Shown here: piece after piece, positions 18,215-27,903 of the stretch
Layout: the number at the start of each line of letters is the position of its first letter
Position numbering within the stretch: position 1 is the first letter of the stretch
Source: JAFGBN01 sp964394145
Lineage (GTDB): Bacteria; Chloroflexota; Dehalococcoidia; GIF9; AB-539-J10
Length of the DNA stretch: 64,000 nt
Assembly: GCA_964394145.1 (NCBI GenBank)
Contig: CAYMVL010000034.1
Span: 124,001-188,000, forward strand
Direction of reading: 5' to 3'
Program-made: the position numbers and the translations under genes
The notes under the pieces: generated by a model
What the model saw: the letters and a program-made list of their open reading frames with translations, nothing else
What the model was told of the DNA's origin: nothing
Databases searched by the model: none

Positions 18215-20674
18215 ATGGGTAGCGGATTTGAAAGATTTTCAGAAGGTGCTCGCCGGGTGTTGACCCGGGCCCAGGGTGAAGCACAACGTCTGGGCCACAG
18301 CTATATCGATACTGAGCACATATTGCTGGGGTTGGTAGCGGAGGAGTCAGGAATAGTATCAAAAGTCTTGAACAATTTTGGCGTCTCGTTAAATAAGATA
18401 CAGGCAGCAGTAGAATTTGTAATTGGAAAAGGTGAAAAGAAAGCTGTTACTGGAGAGGTTGATCTTGCTCCGCGGGCGAAGAGGGTTATTGAACTTGCTG
18501 TCGACGAGGCACGTCGTCTTAATTCTAACTATATAGGTAGTGAACATCTGCTGCTAGGGTTGTTACGTGAAAGTGGAGGGGTTGCTTGCAGTGTTCTGGA
18601 GAGCCTTGGCATTACACTGGAGCGGACACGTGATGAGGTCAATCGATTTGCTGGCCAGGAGGCTATGCGGGCTCGCGGTGCTACCAGACCTACCACCCGT
18701 ACTCCGATTCTGGACCAAATTGGGACGGATTTAACTGCGCTGGCTCGTGCAGATAAGCTCGATCCTATTATTGGGCGAGACAAGGAAATTGAGCGGGTAG
18801 TTCAAATACTAAGTCGCCGCACCAAAAATAACCCAGCACTGATAGGTGAACCGGGTGTTGGCAAGACAGCTATTGTCGAAGGACTAGCCCAGCGTATAGC
18901 AAACGGTGAGGTCCCGGAGGTATTACAGGGCAGAAGAATAATTGTCCTAGATATAGGTGCTCTGGTGGCAGGAACAAAATACCGAGGTGAATTTGAGGAG
19001 AGGCTGAAGAGGGTTATTGAGGAGGAAAAGGCTGCCGGTAACTGCATTCTATTTATTGATGAGATGCAGACGATTGTGGGTGCTGGAGCAGCTGAGGGTG
19101 CTGTTGATGCCTCAAATATATTGAAGCCCTCTCTGTCACGCGGTGAAATACAATGCATTGGTGCCACTACGTTGGATGACTACCGCAAGTATGTCGAGAA
19201 AGATCCGGCTTTGGAGCGGCGGTTCCAGCCTGTGTTGGTGGCTGAACCTACTGCAGAGGAGACGCTGGATATCTTGAGGGGCATCAAGCACAGATATGAA
19301 GAATTCCACCGCTTAAATATGAGCGACGAAGCCTTACAGGCAGCGGCTTCTTTGGCTACCAGGTATATTCCCGATCGCTTTCTGCCTGATAAGGCTATTG
19401 ATTTGTTGGATGAAGCTGGCTCACGAGTACGTATTAAGCGGGGCAGTGTGCCCATCGGTTTGACTGAAGCAAGGCGGGCTTTGGAAAGTGTGCGGAAGGA
19501 AAAGGAGGAGGCCATAGCCGCTCAACAATATGAGTATTCCGGGGAACTGCGTGACCGCGAGCTTCAGTTGGTAGAGAAAATTGAGAAGGCAGAGAAAGAA
19601 TGGCAAGTTAAGCAGGAAGCAGGCAAACCCACAGTTTCTGAGGAAGACATCGCCGAAGTGGTCAGTATGTGGACAGGAATACCTGTAGTGAGACTGACTA
19701 CTGATGAAACCAGTCGACTTCTGCAAATGGAGGAAGTTTTACATCGGCGAATTATTGGTCAAGACGAGGCGATAAGTACTGTGGCTAAAGCCGTGAGAAG
19801 AGCACGAGCTGGCTTGAAAGACCCGCGGCGTCCTATAGGAGCTTTCATCTTCTTGGGACCTACTGGTGTGGGTAAGACTGAGTTGGCTAGGGCTCTGGCT
19901 GAGTTTATGTTTGGCAGTGAGGATTCTTTGGTTCGGCTGGATATGTCGGAGTTTATGGAACGCCACACTGTGGCTCGCTTAGTTGGGGCGCCGCCTGGTT
20001 ATGTTGGTTACGATGAGGGTGGTCAATTGACTGAGGCAGTAAGGCGCAAATCTTATTGCGCTATTCTTCTCGATGAAATTGAGAAGGCACATTATGACGT
20101 GTTCAACATCTTGCTTCAGATATTCGATGATGGTCACTTAACTGATGCTAAGGGGCGACGCGTTGATTTTCGAAATAGCATTATAATTATGACCAGTAAT
20201 ATTGGGGCTGAGCTAATTAAGCGCGAGATGAGCATCGGCTTCGCAGTGTATTCTGATGGTCAGGGAAAGCAGTCGATGGAATATGACAAGATGAAGGAGA
20301 AGGTGCTTGGCGAAATGAAGAAATACTTTCGGCCTGAGTTCCTGAATCGTATTGATGCTACAGTTGTGTTCCACGCCCTAGCTAAAGAGCATATCCGTCA
20401 GATCGTTGACCTGATGCTTAATCAGGTGATTGCTTCGCTTAAAGAGAAGAATATTACGCTGGAAATTACTGATGCGGCTAAGGATCTCTTGGGCGATAAA
20501 GGCTACGACCCTGTCTTTGGGGCGCGTCCCTTGCGTCGCGTAATCCAGAATATGGTGGAGGACCAGTTGTCTGAGGCCTTGTTGCGCGGTGAGTTTTTGG
20601 CAGGAGATGCTGTGCTGGTTGACTGTGACGGGGAGACAATTGTAATGAAGCCACTGGTTAAGGAGCCTTTGTAA
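18215..20674 (+). CDS. clpC: ClpC-type AAA+ unfoldase
   Basis: 819 aa. Two N-terminal Clp_N repeats (res 8-150), first AAA module with GEPGVGKTAI, a middle coiled-coil region with a UVR-like stretch, second AAA module with GPTGVGKTEL and a D2-small domain. It unfolds substrates for ClpP. ctsR, mcsA and mcsB are not upstream. Confidence 0.95.
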   Translation: MGSGFERFSEGARRVLTRAQGEAQRLGHSYIDTEHILLGLVAEESGIVSKVLNNFGVSLNKIQAAVEFVIGKGEKKAVTGEVDLAPRAKRVIELAVDEARRLNSNYIGSEHLLLGLLRESGGVACSVLESLGITLERTRDEVNRFAGQEAMRARGATRPTTRTPILDQIGTDLTALARADKLDPIIGRDKEIERVVQILSRRTKNNPALIGEPGVGKTAIVEGLAQRIANGEVPEVLQGRRIIVLDIGALVAGTKYRGEFEERLKRVIEEEKAAGNCILFIDEMQTIVGAGAAEGAVDASNILKPSLSRGEIQCIGATTLDDYRKYVEKDPALERRFQPVLVAEPTAEETLDILRGIKHRYEEFHRLNMSDEALQAAASLATRYIPDRFLPDKAIDLLDEAGSRVRIKRGSVPIGLTEARRALESVRKEKEEAIAAQQYEYSGELRDRELQLVEKIEKAEKEWQVKQEAGKPTVSEEDIAEVVSMWTGIPVVRLTTDETSRLLQMEEVLHRRIIGQDEAISTVAKAVRRARAGLKDPRRPIGAFIFLGPTGVGKTELARALAEFMFGSEDSLVRLDMSEFMERHTVARLVGAPPGYVGYDEGGQLTEAVRRKSYCAILLDEIEKAHYDVFNILLQIFDDGHLTDAKGRRVDFRNSIIIMTSNIGAELIKREMSIGFAVYSDGQGKQSMEYDKMKEKVLGEMKKYFRPEFLNRIDATVVFHALAKEHIRQIVDLMLNQVIASLKEKNITLEITDAAKDLLGDKGYDPVFGARPLRRVIQNMVEDQLSEALLRGEFLAGDAVLVDCDGETIVMKPLVKEPL

Positions 20675-20675
20675 C

Positions 20676-20896
20676 ATGTCACAGGAGGTGGTCGAGGCAA
20701 CTTTACCCGGTGAGATAGTGGAATTTGATGTGGATATTGGTAATGGTGCGGATGGGTTAGGGGAACCTGTGTGATGAAAGCGACGAAAATGGGAAATCCT
20801 ATAATGTCTCCGGTGAAGGGCCCGTTAGCGGAAGTGGCAATAGGGCTGGCACAGAAGGTCAATATAGGACAAACGATAGCTATTATTGATTATTGA
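20676..20896 (+). pseudogene. Split biotinyl/lipoyl-domain gene (BCCP-like)
   Basis: The first frame (20676-20774) encodes EATLPGEIVEFDVDIGNG, like the first half of a biotinyl domain. It ends at TGA, and a -1 frame (20774-20896) continues with ATKMGNPIMSPVKGPLAEV and VNIGQTIAII, like the second half. The biotin site AMKM is ATKM here. The two halves meet almost exactly at the break, so this looks like one frameshifted gene. It begins 2 nt after the clpC stop. Sequencing error is an alternative to decay. Confidence 0.55.
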
Positions 20897-20978
20897 CTGC
20901 ACTGTTTTGTCAAACAGCTTAGGATACAGGCTTAGTTGGCTCACTGGATAAGAACGATGAGTCTAAGCAAAGGCAGGT

Positions 20979-22394
20979 TTGGGGTCTAGTCAAGGCAAAT
21001 CCAAGACTGTATTTATTTGCCAGCAGTGCGGCAAGGAAAGCCCGAAGTGGTTAGGACGCTGCCCTGACTGTCATGCATGGAATAGCTTCGTAGAAACTAC
21101 AATCAACTTATCTCCAGCGTATCCTGATTCGCCTTACCCTACCGGAAATAGAGCCCAAGAACTCTGTCATGCTGGTGGGGTTTCTTTTCGTCGCTTCGAT
21201 CTTGGTCTTACTGAACTGAATCGAGTGCTTGGCGGTGGTTTAGTGCCCGGCTCTTTAGTGCTTGTTGGAGGGGAGCCAGGAATAGGTAAATCGACGCTGT
21301 TGCTCCAGGTTTCAGCGATGGGAGCCAAGAATGGTGGAATAGTCACTTATATTTCTGGAGAGGAGTCGATTAGTCAGGTTAAACTTAGAGCCGAGCGGTT
21401 GAATATAAGTGGCGAAGGGCTCTACTTTCTCTCTGAGTCCAGCTTAGCTGCGGTGCTAGGATGTTTAGAGGAAAGGCACAGCGACTTAGTTGTTGTCGAT
21501 TCTATTCAGACCATGTACCTGGATGGTGTGGCTGGGTCTCCTGGTAGCGTTGGGCAAGTGCGTGAGTGTACATTGAGGCTAGAGCGTTGGGCAAAACAAA
21601 GCGGTGTACCGATTTTTGTTACCGGGCATGTCACTAAGGAAGGTGCTATCGCAGGGCCGGGCACGCTAGAACATATCGTTGATGTGGTGCTTTACCTTGA
21701 AGGCGAACCTTTTAGCAATTACCGGGTGTTAAGGAGCGTTAAGAATCGTTTCGGCTCCACTAAAGAGGTAGGTATATTTGAGATGGGCGATAGTGGACTG
21801 GAAGAAGTGGATAACCCATCTCAAATCTTTTTATCCGCCTACAAGGATGAGACTGTTGGCTCGGTTGTGGTGCCTACTCTTGAAGGGAGCCGTCCTTTGT
21901 TGGTGGAGATTCAAGCCTTAGCCAGCACCAGCAATTTTGGCCCACCCAGGCGAATTGCCAACGGAGTTGATTTCAATCGATTGCTGTTAATCTCTGCTGT
22001 GCTTACCAAGCGTGCCGGTTTGAAGCTTTCTAATCAGGATATAATGGTCAATGTTACCGGCGGCCTGAAGCTCAATGAACCAGCAGTTGATTTGGGTATT
22101 GCTCTGGCCATTGCGTCCAGCTTCCAAGATCGTAGCTCCATTCCTGGCTTAGTTGTTCTTGGAGAAATAGGCTTGAATGGCGAACTTAGAGGAGTACCTC
22201 GAGTGGAGAGGCGAGTTTCTGAGGCGATCAGGTTGGGTTTCAAGTCTTGCCTCATGCCGAAACTTAAATCCAGGCTTCCCCTTGACAGTGCCGAGATGCA
22301 ATTGGTCGAAGTTAGCTCTGTAGCTGAGGCATTGAGGTTGGGGCTTATGAAGAGCAAAGTAAATGTTATTGCGAGCGCACCGAATCAACCTTGA
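20979..22394 (+). CDS. radA: DNA repair protein RadA
   Basis: 471 aa. N-terminal zinc finger (FICQQCG then CPDCHAWN), RecA-like Walker A GGEPGIGKSTLL, the RadA KNRFG motif, and a Lon-like C-terminal domain. It processes recombination intermediates. Start is TTG at 20979, since the family N-terminus begins there and the ATG at 20957 is out of frame. Confidence 0.95.
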   Translation: MGSSQGKSKTVFICQQCGKESPKWLGRCPDCHAWNSFVETTINLSPAYPDSPYPTGNRAQELCHAGGVSFRRFDLGLTELNRVLGGGLVPGSLVLVGGEPGIGKSTLLLQVSAMGAKNGGIVTYISGEESISQVKLRAERLNISGEGLYFLSESSLAAVLGCLEERHSDLVVVDSIQTMYLDGVAGSPGSVGQVRECTLRLERWAKQSGVPIFVTGHVTKEGAIAGPGTLEHIVDVVLYLEGEPFSNYRVLRSVKNRFGSTKEVGIFEMGDSGLEEVDNPSQIFLSAYKDETVGSVVVPTLEGSRPLLVEIQALASTSNFGPPRRIANGVDFNRLLLISAVLTKRAGLKLSNQDIMVNVTGGLKLNEPAVDLGIALAIASSFQDRSSIPGLVVLGEIGLNGELRGVPRVERRVSEAIRLGFKSCLMPKLKSRLPLDSAEMQLVEVSSVAEALRLGLMKSKVNVIASAPNQP

Positions 22395-23073
22395 GCTAGG
22401 TGCCGTCATAGCTGCGGCCGGTAGTAGTCAGCGGATGAACGAGGTAGATAAGCTTTCTGCTCCTCTTGGGAACAAGCCATTGCTAGCATGGTCGGTAGAT
22501 ACTTGTGAGGAATGCAAGCTGATTAAACAGATAGTAGTGGTGGTTAGCAGTGAGAGTTTGGAGTTGGGGCAAAGGCTGAAAGAGGAGAGACGATGGGCCA
22601 AAGTCACTCTGTGCCTCGGGGGCATACGGCGGCAAGATTCAGTTAAGGAGGGCTTGAACAGGCTTGAGGGTTGCCAGTGGGTCATGATACATGATGGGGC
22701 TCGTCCCTTCTTGACCTTGAATTTGATCGAAAACGGACTGGAGGCAGCCAGGGAAACCGGCGCCGCCGTAGCTGCAATACCGGTTAAAGATACTATAAAG
22801 TCTGCTAACCGTGATGGGTTTATTACGGAGACGCTTGAGCGTGACAGGTTGTGGGCTATTCAGACTCCGCAAATCTTTGCGTTAGATATTCTTGCTGAGT
22901 CATACAATAAGCTTACAGCGGCGGTTACCGATGACGCCTCTGCCGTAGAGCGCTTTGGGCATAAAGTAAAAGTCTACATGGGAGATAACAACAACATAAA
23001 AATAACCACATTGCAAGACTTGAAACTAGCCAGAATTATTGCACAAGATATGGCGCGAGACCTTTCCGAGTAA
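22363..23073 (+). CDS. ispD: 2-C-methyl-D-erythritol 4-phosphate cytidylyltransferase
   Basis: 236 aa. CTP-binding AAAGSSQRM, IHDGARPF and the TPQIFALDIL/DDAS regions match IspD. It overlaps radA by 32 bp. In many genomes ispF follows directly or is fused; here it is 22 kb away. Confidence 0.95.
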   Translation: MLLRAHRINLELGAVIAAAGSSQRMNEVDKLSAPLGNKPLLAWSVDTCEECKLIKQIVVVVSSESLELGQRLKEERRWAKVTLCLGGIRRQDSVKEGLNRLEGCQWVMIHDGARPFLTLNLIENGLEAARETGAAVAAIPVKDTIKSANRDGFITETLERDRLWAIQTPQIFALDILAESYNKLTAAVTDDASAVERFGHKVKVYMGDNNNIKITTLQDLKLARIIAQDMARDLSE

Positions 23074-23507
23074 TGGCAAGATAGCGTAGTTTTTTGCAAT
23101 CAGGATTAGGATTTTCAATACGGCATTCAGTCAGGGTCTAACGTTATCGTTGATTCACAAGTGCCTATGGTCAGACTGTAGCTCCGAGCCTTCGCCCGCT
23201 TAGATCCAACACATCCGCGTGCTGAATTATTTTGGTGGATAGTGCTGGCTGGGTGCTTATGCTAAGCATGAAGCAACGTGATAAATAGGGGGAGAGAGTC
23301 AAGTCTTGATGAGTGTTTTGTTAGAGTGTAAAATTCCGGACAGGAAAAGCTAATGATGATGCCAGGTGAGCTGTCTTAGTGATAAGAAATGGGATCAGTC
23401 TTGGTGTGGGTCTGAGCCGCCCTATACGCCAGTGGAGGGCCTATTAACACAAGGCCTTCCATTTTTGGAGCGAGTACTCAGGGAAAGGCATAGCAGGAGG
23501 ATAGAAG
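23074..23507. other. Intergenic region after ispD
   Basis: No gene seen in 434 bp apart from a terminator at 23434-23466. An open frame over 23366-23665 overlaps the small membrane protein in another frame and lacks protein-like sequence. Confidence 0.5.
23433..23466 (+). terminator. Rho-independent terminator
   Basis: TGGAGGGCC and GGCCTTCCA form a 9-bp stem with an 11-nt loop, followed by a T5 run. It lies downstream of radA-ispD on the plus strand. Confidence 0.65.
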
Positions 23508-23546
23508 ACGGACCAGATCTCTCTTACAAATCTTATACTCTGCATT

Positions 23547-23756
23547 TTGATAGTGGTCTTTGGATGTTTGGCTTTCAGGAAAGTCAAGGATTTGTGGCCA
23601 CTATATCTTGGCATAGCTTTTGGCCTCTTTGGTCTTTCCCATTTGGTGACCCTTCTGGGTCTTAAGGAATCACTAACGGGTTTTATAATCGCCATCAGGA
23701 CAATGGCATATGTGCTTGTTATATATGTAGTGTGTCGAGTGGCGTTTAAGAGGTAG
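23547..23756 (+). CDS. Small conserved membrane protein
   Basis: 69 aa from TTG 23547, with three hydrophobic segments (IVVFGCLAF, LYLGIAFGLFGLSHLVTLLG, IAIRTMAYVLVIYVVC). The frame is open back to 23505, and those codons complete the first membrane helix (NLILCILIVVFG). AGGAGG at 23495-23500 is 7 nt before an ACG codon at 23508, so initiation at a non-standard codon or a lost ATG is possible. No family name is known to me. Confidence 0.55.
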   Translation: MIVVFGCLAFRKVKDLWPLYLGIAFGLFGLSHLVTLLGLKESLTGFIIAIRTMAYVLVIYVVCRVAFKR

Positions 23757-24117
23757 CGGATCGCTCGTTGATTTATGCCTTTGGCTCTCTTAGTGTGCCG
23801 CAGGTTTTGCCTGCAATGTCTTCTTTTCTCTCAATTTGTCTAGCAGAAGCCGCTTCTCAATGTTCAAACTGTTGGATTTCCGGTCGTCAATTCAACTGTG
23901 AACCTTGCTCTTTCGGACAAGAAGCATTGTGGCTTAAGAACCGCTCGGCGTAGGGAGAGGTCCGGGTATTTCCTGCTATGCCCGTAGAAATCCATAGGTA
24001 GAGTCTGCAGCTGTATTCCTGACCGGGATAGCTTTGCTACACCTTAGTTTATAAAGTATACTATTTATATAAACAACTATTGATTTCCGAACGGACCTAT
24101 GTTGTGAGAATTTAGAC
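23757..24117. other. Intergenic region before the marR-type gene
   Basis: No convincing gene. The last 80 bp contain the predicted promoter and palindromic operator described separately. Confidence 0.4.
24034..24074 (+). promoter_or_regulatory. Promoter and putative MarR operator
   Basis: -35 TTGCTA (24034-24039) and -10 TATACT (24057-24062), 17-bp spacer. Inverted GTTTATA (24047-24053) and TATAAAC (24068-24074) bracket the -10 and the start site. This is the usual place for an autorepressing MarR protein to bind. Confidence 0.55.
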
Positions 24118-24570
24118 ATGCAAGAGGCTATGCTGGAAGAAGTAGCAGTAGACCTACTTTCGATCCCACCACTTATATTCAGAGGAGTACGAAGAAAGCT
24201 GATTAAGACAGTACTTGCCAACTTTGATGTTGATATTACACCTCTTCACTTTGAAATCATTGCGTTATTACAGGAAACGGGGACTCTGCATGTTGCTGAA
24301 ATCGGAGAGAAGTTACAGATAGCAAAAGCGCAGATGACCCATTTGATAGATAAACTGGTAGATTTGAATATAGTTGAGAGAAAAATGGATGTGGCCGATA
24401 GACGAATTACTAATATCAGTCTCACCGATCAAGGTAGTGTTTTTTTTCAGGAACATAAGAAGAGACTGATAAGTACTACCATGGAGACTATGTCCTGTCT
24501 AACGGATGAAGAACTCGAGGATCTATCGAATATGTTAAGGAAGCTAAGGGATATCTTATCGAGACTATAG
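24118..24570 (+). CDS. MarR family transcriptional regulator
   Basis: 150 aa winged-helix protein. Helix-turn-helix LHVAEIGEKLQIAKAQMTHLIDKL is described here by its key residues G-E-K-L and T-H-L-I-D-K-L, and the wing contains the DRRITNISLTDQG pattern of MarR proteins. It is 58 bp upstream of the MATE exporter and probably represses it. Confidence 0.9.
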   Translation: MQEAMLEEVAVDLLSIPPLIFRGVRRKLIKTVLANFDVDITPLHFEIIALLQETGTLHVAEIGEKLQIAKAQMTHLIDKLVDLNIVERKMDVADRRITNISLTDQGSVFFQEHKKRLISTTMETMSCLTDEELEDLSNMLRKLRDILSRL

Positions 24571-24628
24571 AAAGTCAGACCACACACTGAACTACATTAC
24601 AAATTTAGAAGCATGCTAGTAAGCCCTT

Positions 24629-26068
24629 ATGAATAAAGGTAACCAAAACGTACTCGATGATGACCGAATCGGTCGGCTGTTGCTGAAACTGTCCCTTCCT
24701 GCGTTCTTTGGCATCGCTGCCATGACGCTATACAACGTGATAGATACAATTTTTGTCGGTCGTTATGTTGGTCCTCTCGGTATTGCTGGGCTTTCCATAG
24801 TTTTCCCCATCCAAATGTTGTCAATCGGTATAGGGCAGATGATGGGTATGGGTGGTGCGTCGGTGATTTCGAGGTTAATTGGGGCTCGTAATATAGCCAG
24901 AGCGGAAAAGGGACTTGGGAATGCCCTGATGGTTAGCATTGTGCTATCAGTAGTAATAATGACAGCTGGTTTGGCCAATGTAGATTTCTGGCTTGGGCTT
25001 GTTGGCTCATCGGAGACGATTCTCCCCTATGCCAGAGACTACATGACTATCATTCTTGTCGGCATTGTCTTTATGACTATTGGCATGTCCTTGAATATCG
25101 GTATAGGTGCCGAAGGAAATGCGCGTGTTTCTATGATAGGAATGATTATAGGAGCCGTGTCAAACATAATACTAGATGCGATATTTATCATACCTTTTCA
25201 TATGGGAATACAGGGAGCAGCATTGGCAACTGTGATAGCACAGGCGATCTCTGTGGCGTACTTCGTTAGCTACTATTTTTCGGGAAGGAGCTTACTTGAA
25301 ATTCATTCAAGAAACCTGATAGTTGAGTGGAGTATGTTGAAGTCAATTCTTGCCATCGGCGTAGCTTCATTTGCGAGGATGATGGCTTCAAGTCTATCCG
25401 CCGTTCTTGTGAATAGAATGCTGGTTGTTTATGGCGGTGACTTTGCCGTTTCAGCCTTTGGTATAATTAACCGCATAATGATGTTTGCCATTATGCCGGG
25501 AATCGTCATTGGCCACGGTCTTCAGCCAGTTCTGGGCTTCAACTACGGGGCTGGGCGTTATGACAGGGCATTGACTGCAGTCAAAATAGCCATTGTTGCG
25601 GCGATAGCGTGTTCTGTGGCAGTATTCCTGGTGATATACTTCATCCCGGAACCATTCATCCGCATTTTTACTACTGACAGGGAACTGATTTCTCTGGGCT
25701 CTTACGCTGGCAAGCGTATCTTCTTCGCCCTATATCTGATAGGCTTTATCATGGTCACTTCAATAATATTTCAGTCAATTGGTAAAGCTGTTCAGTCGTT
25801 TATCATGGCTATATCGAGGCCGGTTCTGTTCTTGATTCCGTTGCTGTTAACACTACCACGTTTCTGGCAACTGGACGGCGTCTGGCTGGCATTCCCTATT
25901 ACCGATGCACTTACTTTTGTACTGGCGCTTGCACTTTTCGTCCCTCAGATGCGTGAATTCAAAGGTGGGAGTCTGCTGGCAGGGAAGGCGCAGCCCTTAC
26001 TCGGACCTGAGAGCCTCGATAGGGTTGAGACGGGAGGCGTTCCAGGCGGGATAGAAACCAAAGAATAG
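24629..26068 (+). CDS. MATE family multidrug efflux transporter
   Basis: 479 aa with about 12 membrane segments. It starts with the family pattern LLLKLSLPAF and TLYNVIDTIFVG and carries VSFARMMASS-like repeats in the second half. It exports drugs or metabolites using Na+ or H+. The last 24 codons run antisense over the ABC permease gene, a 72-bp convergent overlap. Confidence 0.92.
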   Translation: MNKGNQNVLDDDRIGRLLLKLSLPAFFGIAAMTLYNVIDTIFVGRYVGPLGIAGLSIVFPIQMLSIGIGQMMGMGGASVISRLIGARNIARAEKGLGNALMVSIVLSVVIMTAGLANVDFWLGLVGSSETILPYARDYMTIILVGIVFMTIGMSLNIGIGAEGNARVSMIGMIIGAVSNIILDAIFIIPFHMGIQGAALATVIAQAISVAYFVSYYFSGRSLLEIHSRNLIVEWSMLKSILAIGVASFARMMASSLSAVLVNRMLVVYGGDFAVSAFGIINRIMMFAIMPGIVIGHGLQPVLGFNYGAGRYDRALTAVKIAIVAAIACSVAVFLVIYFIPEPFIRIFTTDRELISLGSYAGKRIFFALYLIGFIMVTSIIFQSIGKAVQSFIMAISRPVLFLIPLLLTLPRFWQLDGVWLAFPITDALTFVLALALFVPQMREFKGGSLLAGKAQPLLGPESLDRVETGGVPGGIETKE

Positions 26069-27232
26069 GCCTATGCCCACCGATACTGAAATGGCAAGGA
26101 CAACTATATCAGCAGTAACCAGGGTCGTCATTAGCCCCATACTGGAAACGAAATGTGAGACTGCCCAGCCCGCGAGTACCCCGATGATGCCACCGGCAAA
26201 TGTCAGGAAAGCTGCTTCTACAAGAAATTGGCTCCATATATCCCGCTCTCTGGCTCCCAACGCCTTGCGAATGCCTATCTCTCTGGTCCTCTCCAGCACC
26301 GACACCAGCATTATGTTCATCACGCCGATGCCTCCGACCAGCAGTGAAATGGCAGCAATAGCGCCGAGCAGGAGGGTCAGTGTGCCTGAGGTTTCTTCGA
26401 GCGTGCTGGCCAGCTCTTCCATAGACATGATCCTAAAATCGTCCTCGGCAGAACTTGCAAGGCGATGGCGGGTGCGGAGCAGAGTGGTGATTTGCTCAAC
26501 GACGTAGTCTGCTTGATCCTCATCGCTAACCGTCAGCGCTATTAACGACACCACGCGTTCTCCCTGAGCTGTCCGTCTCTGGGCAACAGCCTGCTGTAGA
26601 GTGGTCAACGGAATGATGACGGCATCATCAGACGAGGTAAGCCCACCCTCTTTGCTCTCTAGAACGCCGACAACGCGTACTATGATGCTGCCCATGCGCA
26701 CTTGCTGTCCCACGGGAGCAGCGTCTCCAAAGAGCGTCTCTTTTATGTCGGATCCGATCACTGCTACCTTGGAACCTCGCTCGTAATCATATTCGGTAAA
26801 GAAGGCGCCGCTGGCAATCTTCAGGTTGGCTACCTGCATATAATCCGGGGTTGTCCCTGTGACCTGGGCATTTGTATTCTCACTGCCCACGACCAGCTGC
26901 AGGTTGCTGGAGGAATAGGGTGCCACGGCACTTATGTAGGGCACCTGCGCTGCTATTGCCTGCGCGTCTTCCATGGTTAACGTTTGGGTGCTACCTCCAG
27001 CACCTCTAATGCCTCCAGGGCCAAAACTCGCTCCGGGTCGTATGGTAATCATGTTTGCGCCCATGCTCTCGATATTGGAGAGGATTTGCGCTGTTGTACC
27101 TTTGCCGATCGACATGAGGACAATTACGGAGGCGACGCCGATGATGATTCCCAGCATAGTCAGGAAGCTGCGCAACTTGTGGGTGCTCACTCCAAGCCAG
27201 ACAGTAGCGAGGAAATTTTGCCACTTCCTCAT
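25997..27232 (-). CDS. MacB-type ABC transporter permease
   Basis: 411 aa. One N-terminal membrane helix (MLGIIIGVASVIVLMSIG), a MacB_PCD periplasmic domain, and a C-terminal FtsX domain with three helices ending in NPIEALRSE. GGGAGG lies 7 nt before ATG 27232, which overlaps the ATPase stop (ATGA). An upstream in-frame start at 27286 lies inside the ATPase gene. It forms a tripartite-like exporter with the next two genes. Confidence 0.93.
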   Translation of the reverse strand: MRKWQNFLATVWLGVSTHKLRSFLTMLGIIIGVASVIVLMSIGKGTTAQILSNIESMGANMITIRPGASFGPGGIRGAGGSTQTLTMEDAQAIAAQVPYISAVAPYSSSNLQLVVGSENTNAQVTGTTPDYMQVANLKIASGAFFTEYDYERGSKVAVIGSDIKETLFGDAAPVGQQVRMGSIIVRVVGVLESKEGGLTSSDDAVIIPLTTLQQAVAQRRTAQGERVVSLIALTVSDEDQADYVVEQITTLLRTRHRLASSAEDDFRIMSMEELASTLEETSGTLTLLLGAIAAISLLVGGIGVMNIMLVSVLERTREIGIRKALGARERDIWSQFLVEAAFLTFAGGIIGVLAGWAVSHFVSSMGLMTTLVTADIVVLAISVSVGIGLFFGFYPAWNASRLNPIEALRSE

Positions 27233-27903
27233 AAGTTTTCCTCCCTGACAACCTCGCCATCCCTGATGTGGATGATGCGTTTGCAATGCTTAGCAATATT
27301 AGCATCGTGTGTTACCATCAACAGGGTAATGCCCTGCTCGGCATGTAATGAGGTGAGGATGGAGATTACTTCCTCGCCGGAATGGCTGTCCAGCTGTCCG
27401 GTAGGTTCATCTGCCAGGAACAGAGAAGGATTCTTAGCCAGAGCACGGGCGATGGCTACCCTCTGCTGCTCTCCGCCCGAAAGCTCAAGAGGGCGGTGCT
27501 TGACTCGCTCAGAGAGTCCCACCTTAGCCAGCGCTTCTATGGCACGTTGACGGTCCACGCCGCCAGCGTATGTCATGCCAAGTTCCACATTGGCCAGTGC
27601 CGTGAGCCGGGAAAGCAGGTTGAAGGTCTGGAAGATAAAGCCAATCTTCTGACCTCTGATGGCAGCGAGTTCACTGCTGCTGAGATGGCTCACCTCTCTC
27701 CCTTCCAGGTAGTAACTTCCTGAAGTCGGTGTATCCAGGCAGCCGATGAGGTTGAGCAGAGTTGTTTTTCCTGAGCCAGAAGGGCCCATAATTGCCACCA
27801 GTTCACCCTGTTTGATATCAAGGGTTATTCCTTTGATAACGGTCAGATCTCCCTTGCCCATGGGATAGACTTTGGTGATATTCTCCAACCTGATCATCGT
27901 CAT
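27229..27903 (-). CDS. MacB/LolD-type ABC transporter ATPase
   Basis: 224 aa. Walker A GPSGSGKTTLL, signature LSGGEQQRVAIARAL, Walker B LFLADEPTGQLD and the H-loop VTHD. It overlaps the adaptor gene and the permease gene by 4 bp each. Confidence 0.95.
   Translation of the reverse strand: MTMIRLENITKVYPMGKGDLTVIKGITLDIKQGELVAIMGPSGSGKTTLLNLIGCLDTPTSGSYYLEGREVSHLSSSELAAIRGQKIGFIFQTFNLLSRLTALANVELGMTYAGGVDRQRAIEALAKVGLSERVKHRPLELSGGEQQRVAIARALAKNPSLFLADEPTGQLDSHSGEEVISILTSLHAEQGITLLMVTHDANIAKHCKRIIHIRDGEVVREENL

Noticed and set aside
23366..23665. 99-aa frame over the terminator and the small membrane protein
   Set aside because: It reads through a strong terminator and its sequence is not protein-like; the other frame has clear membrane helices.
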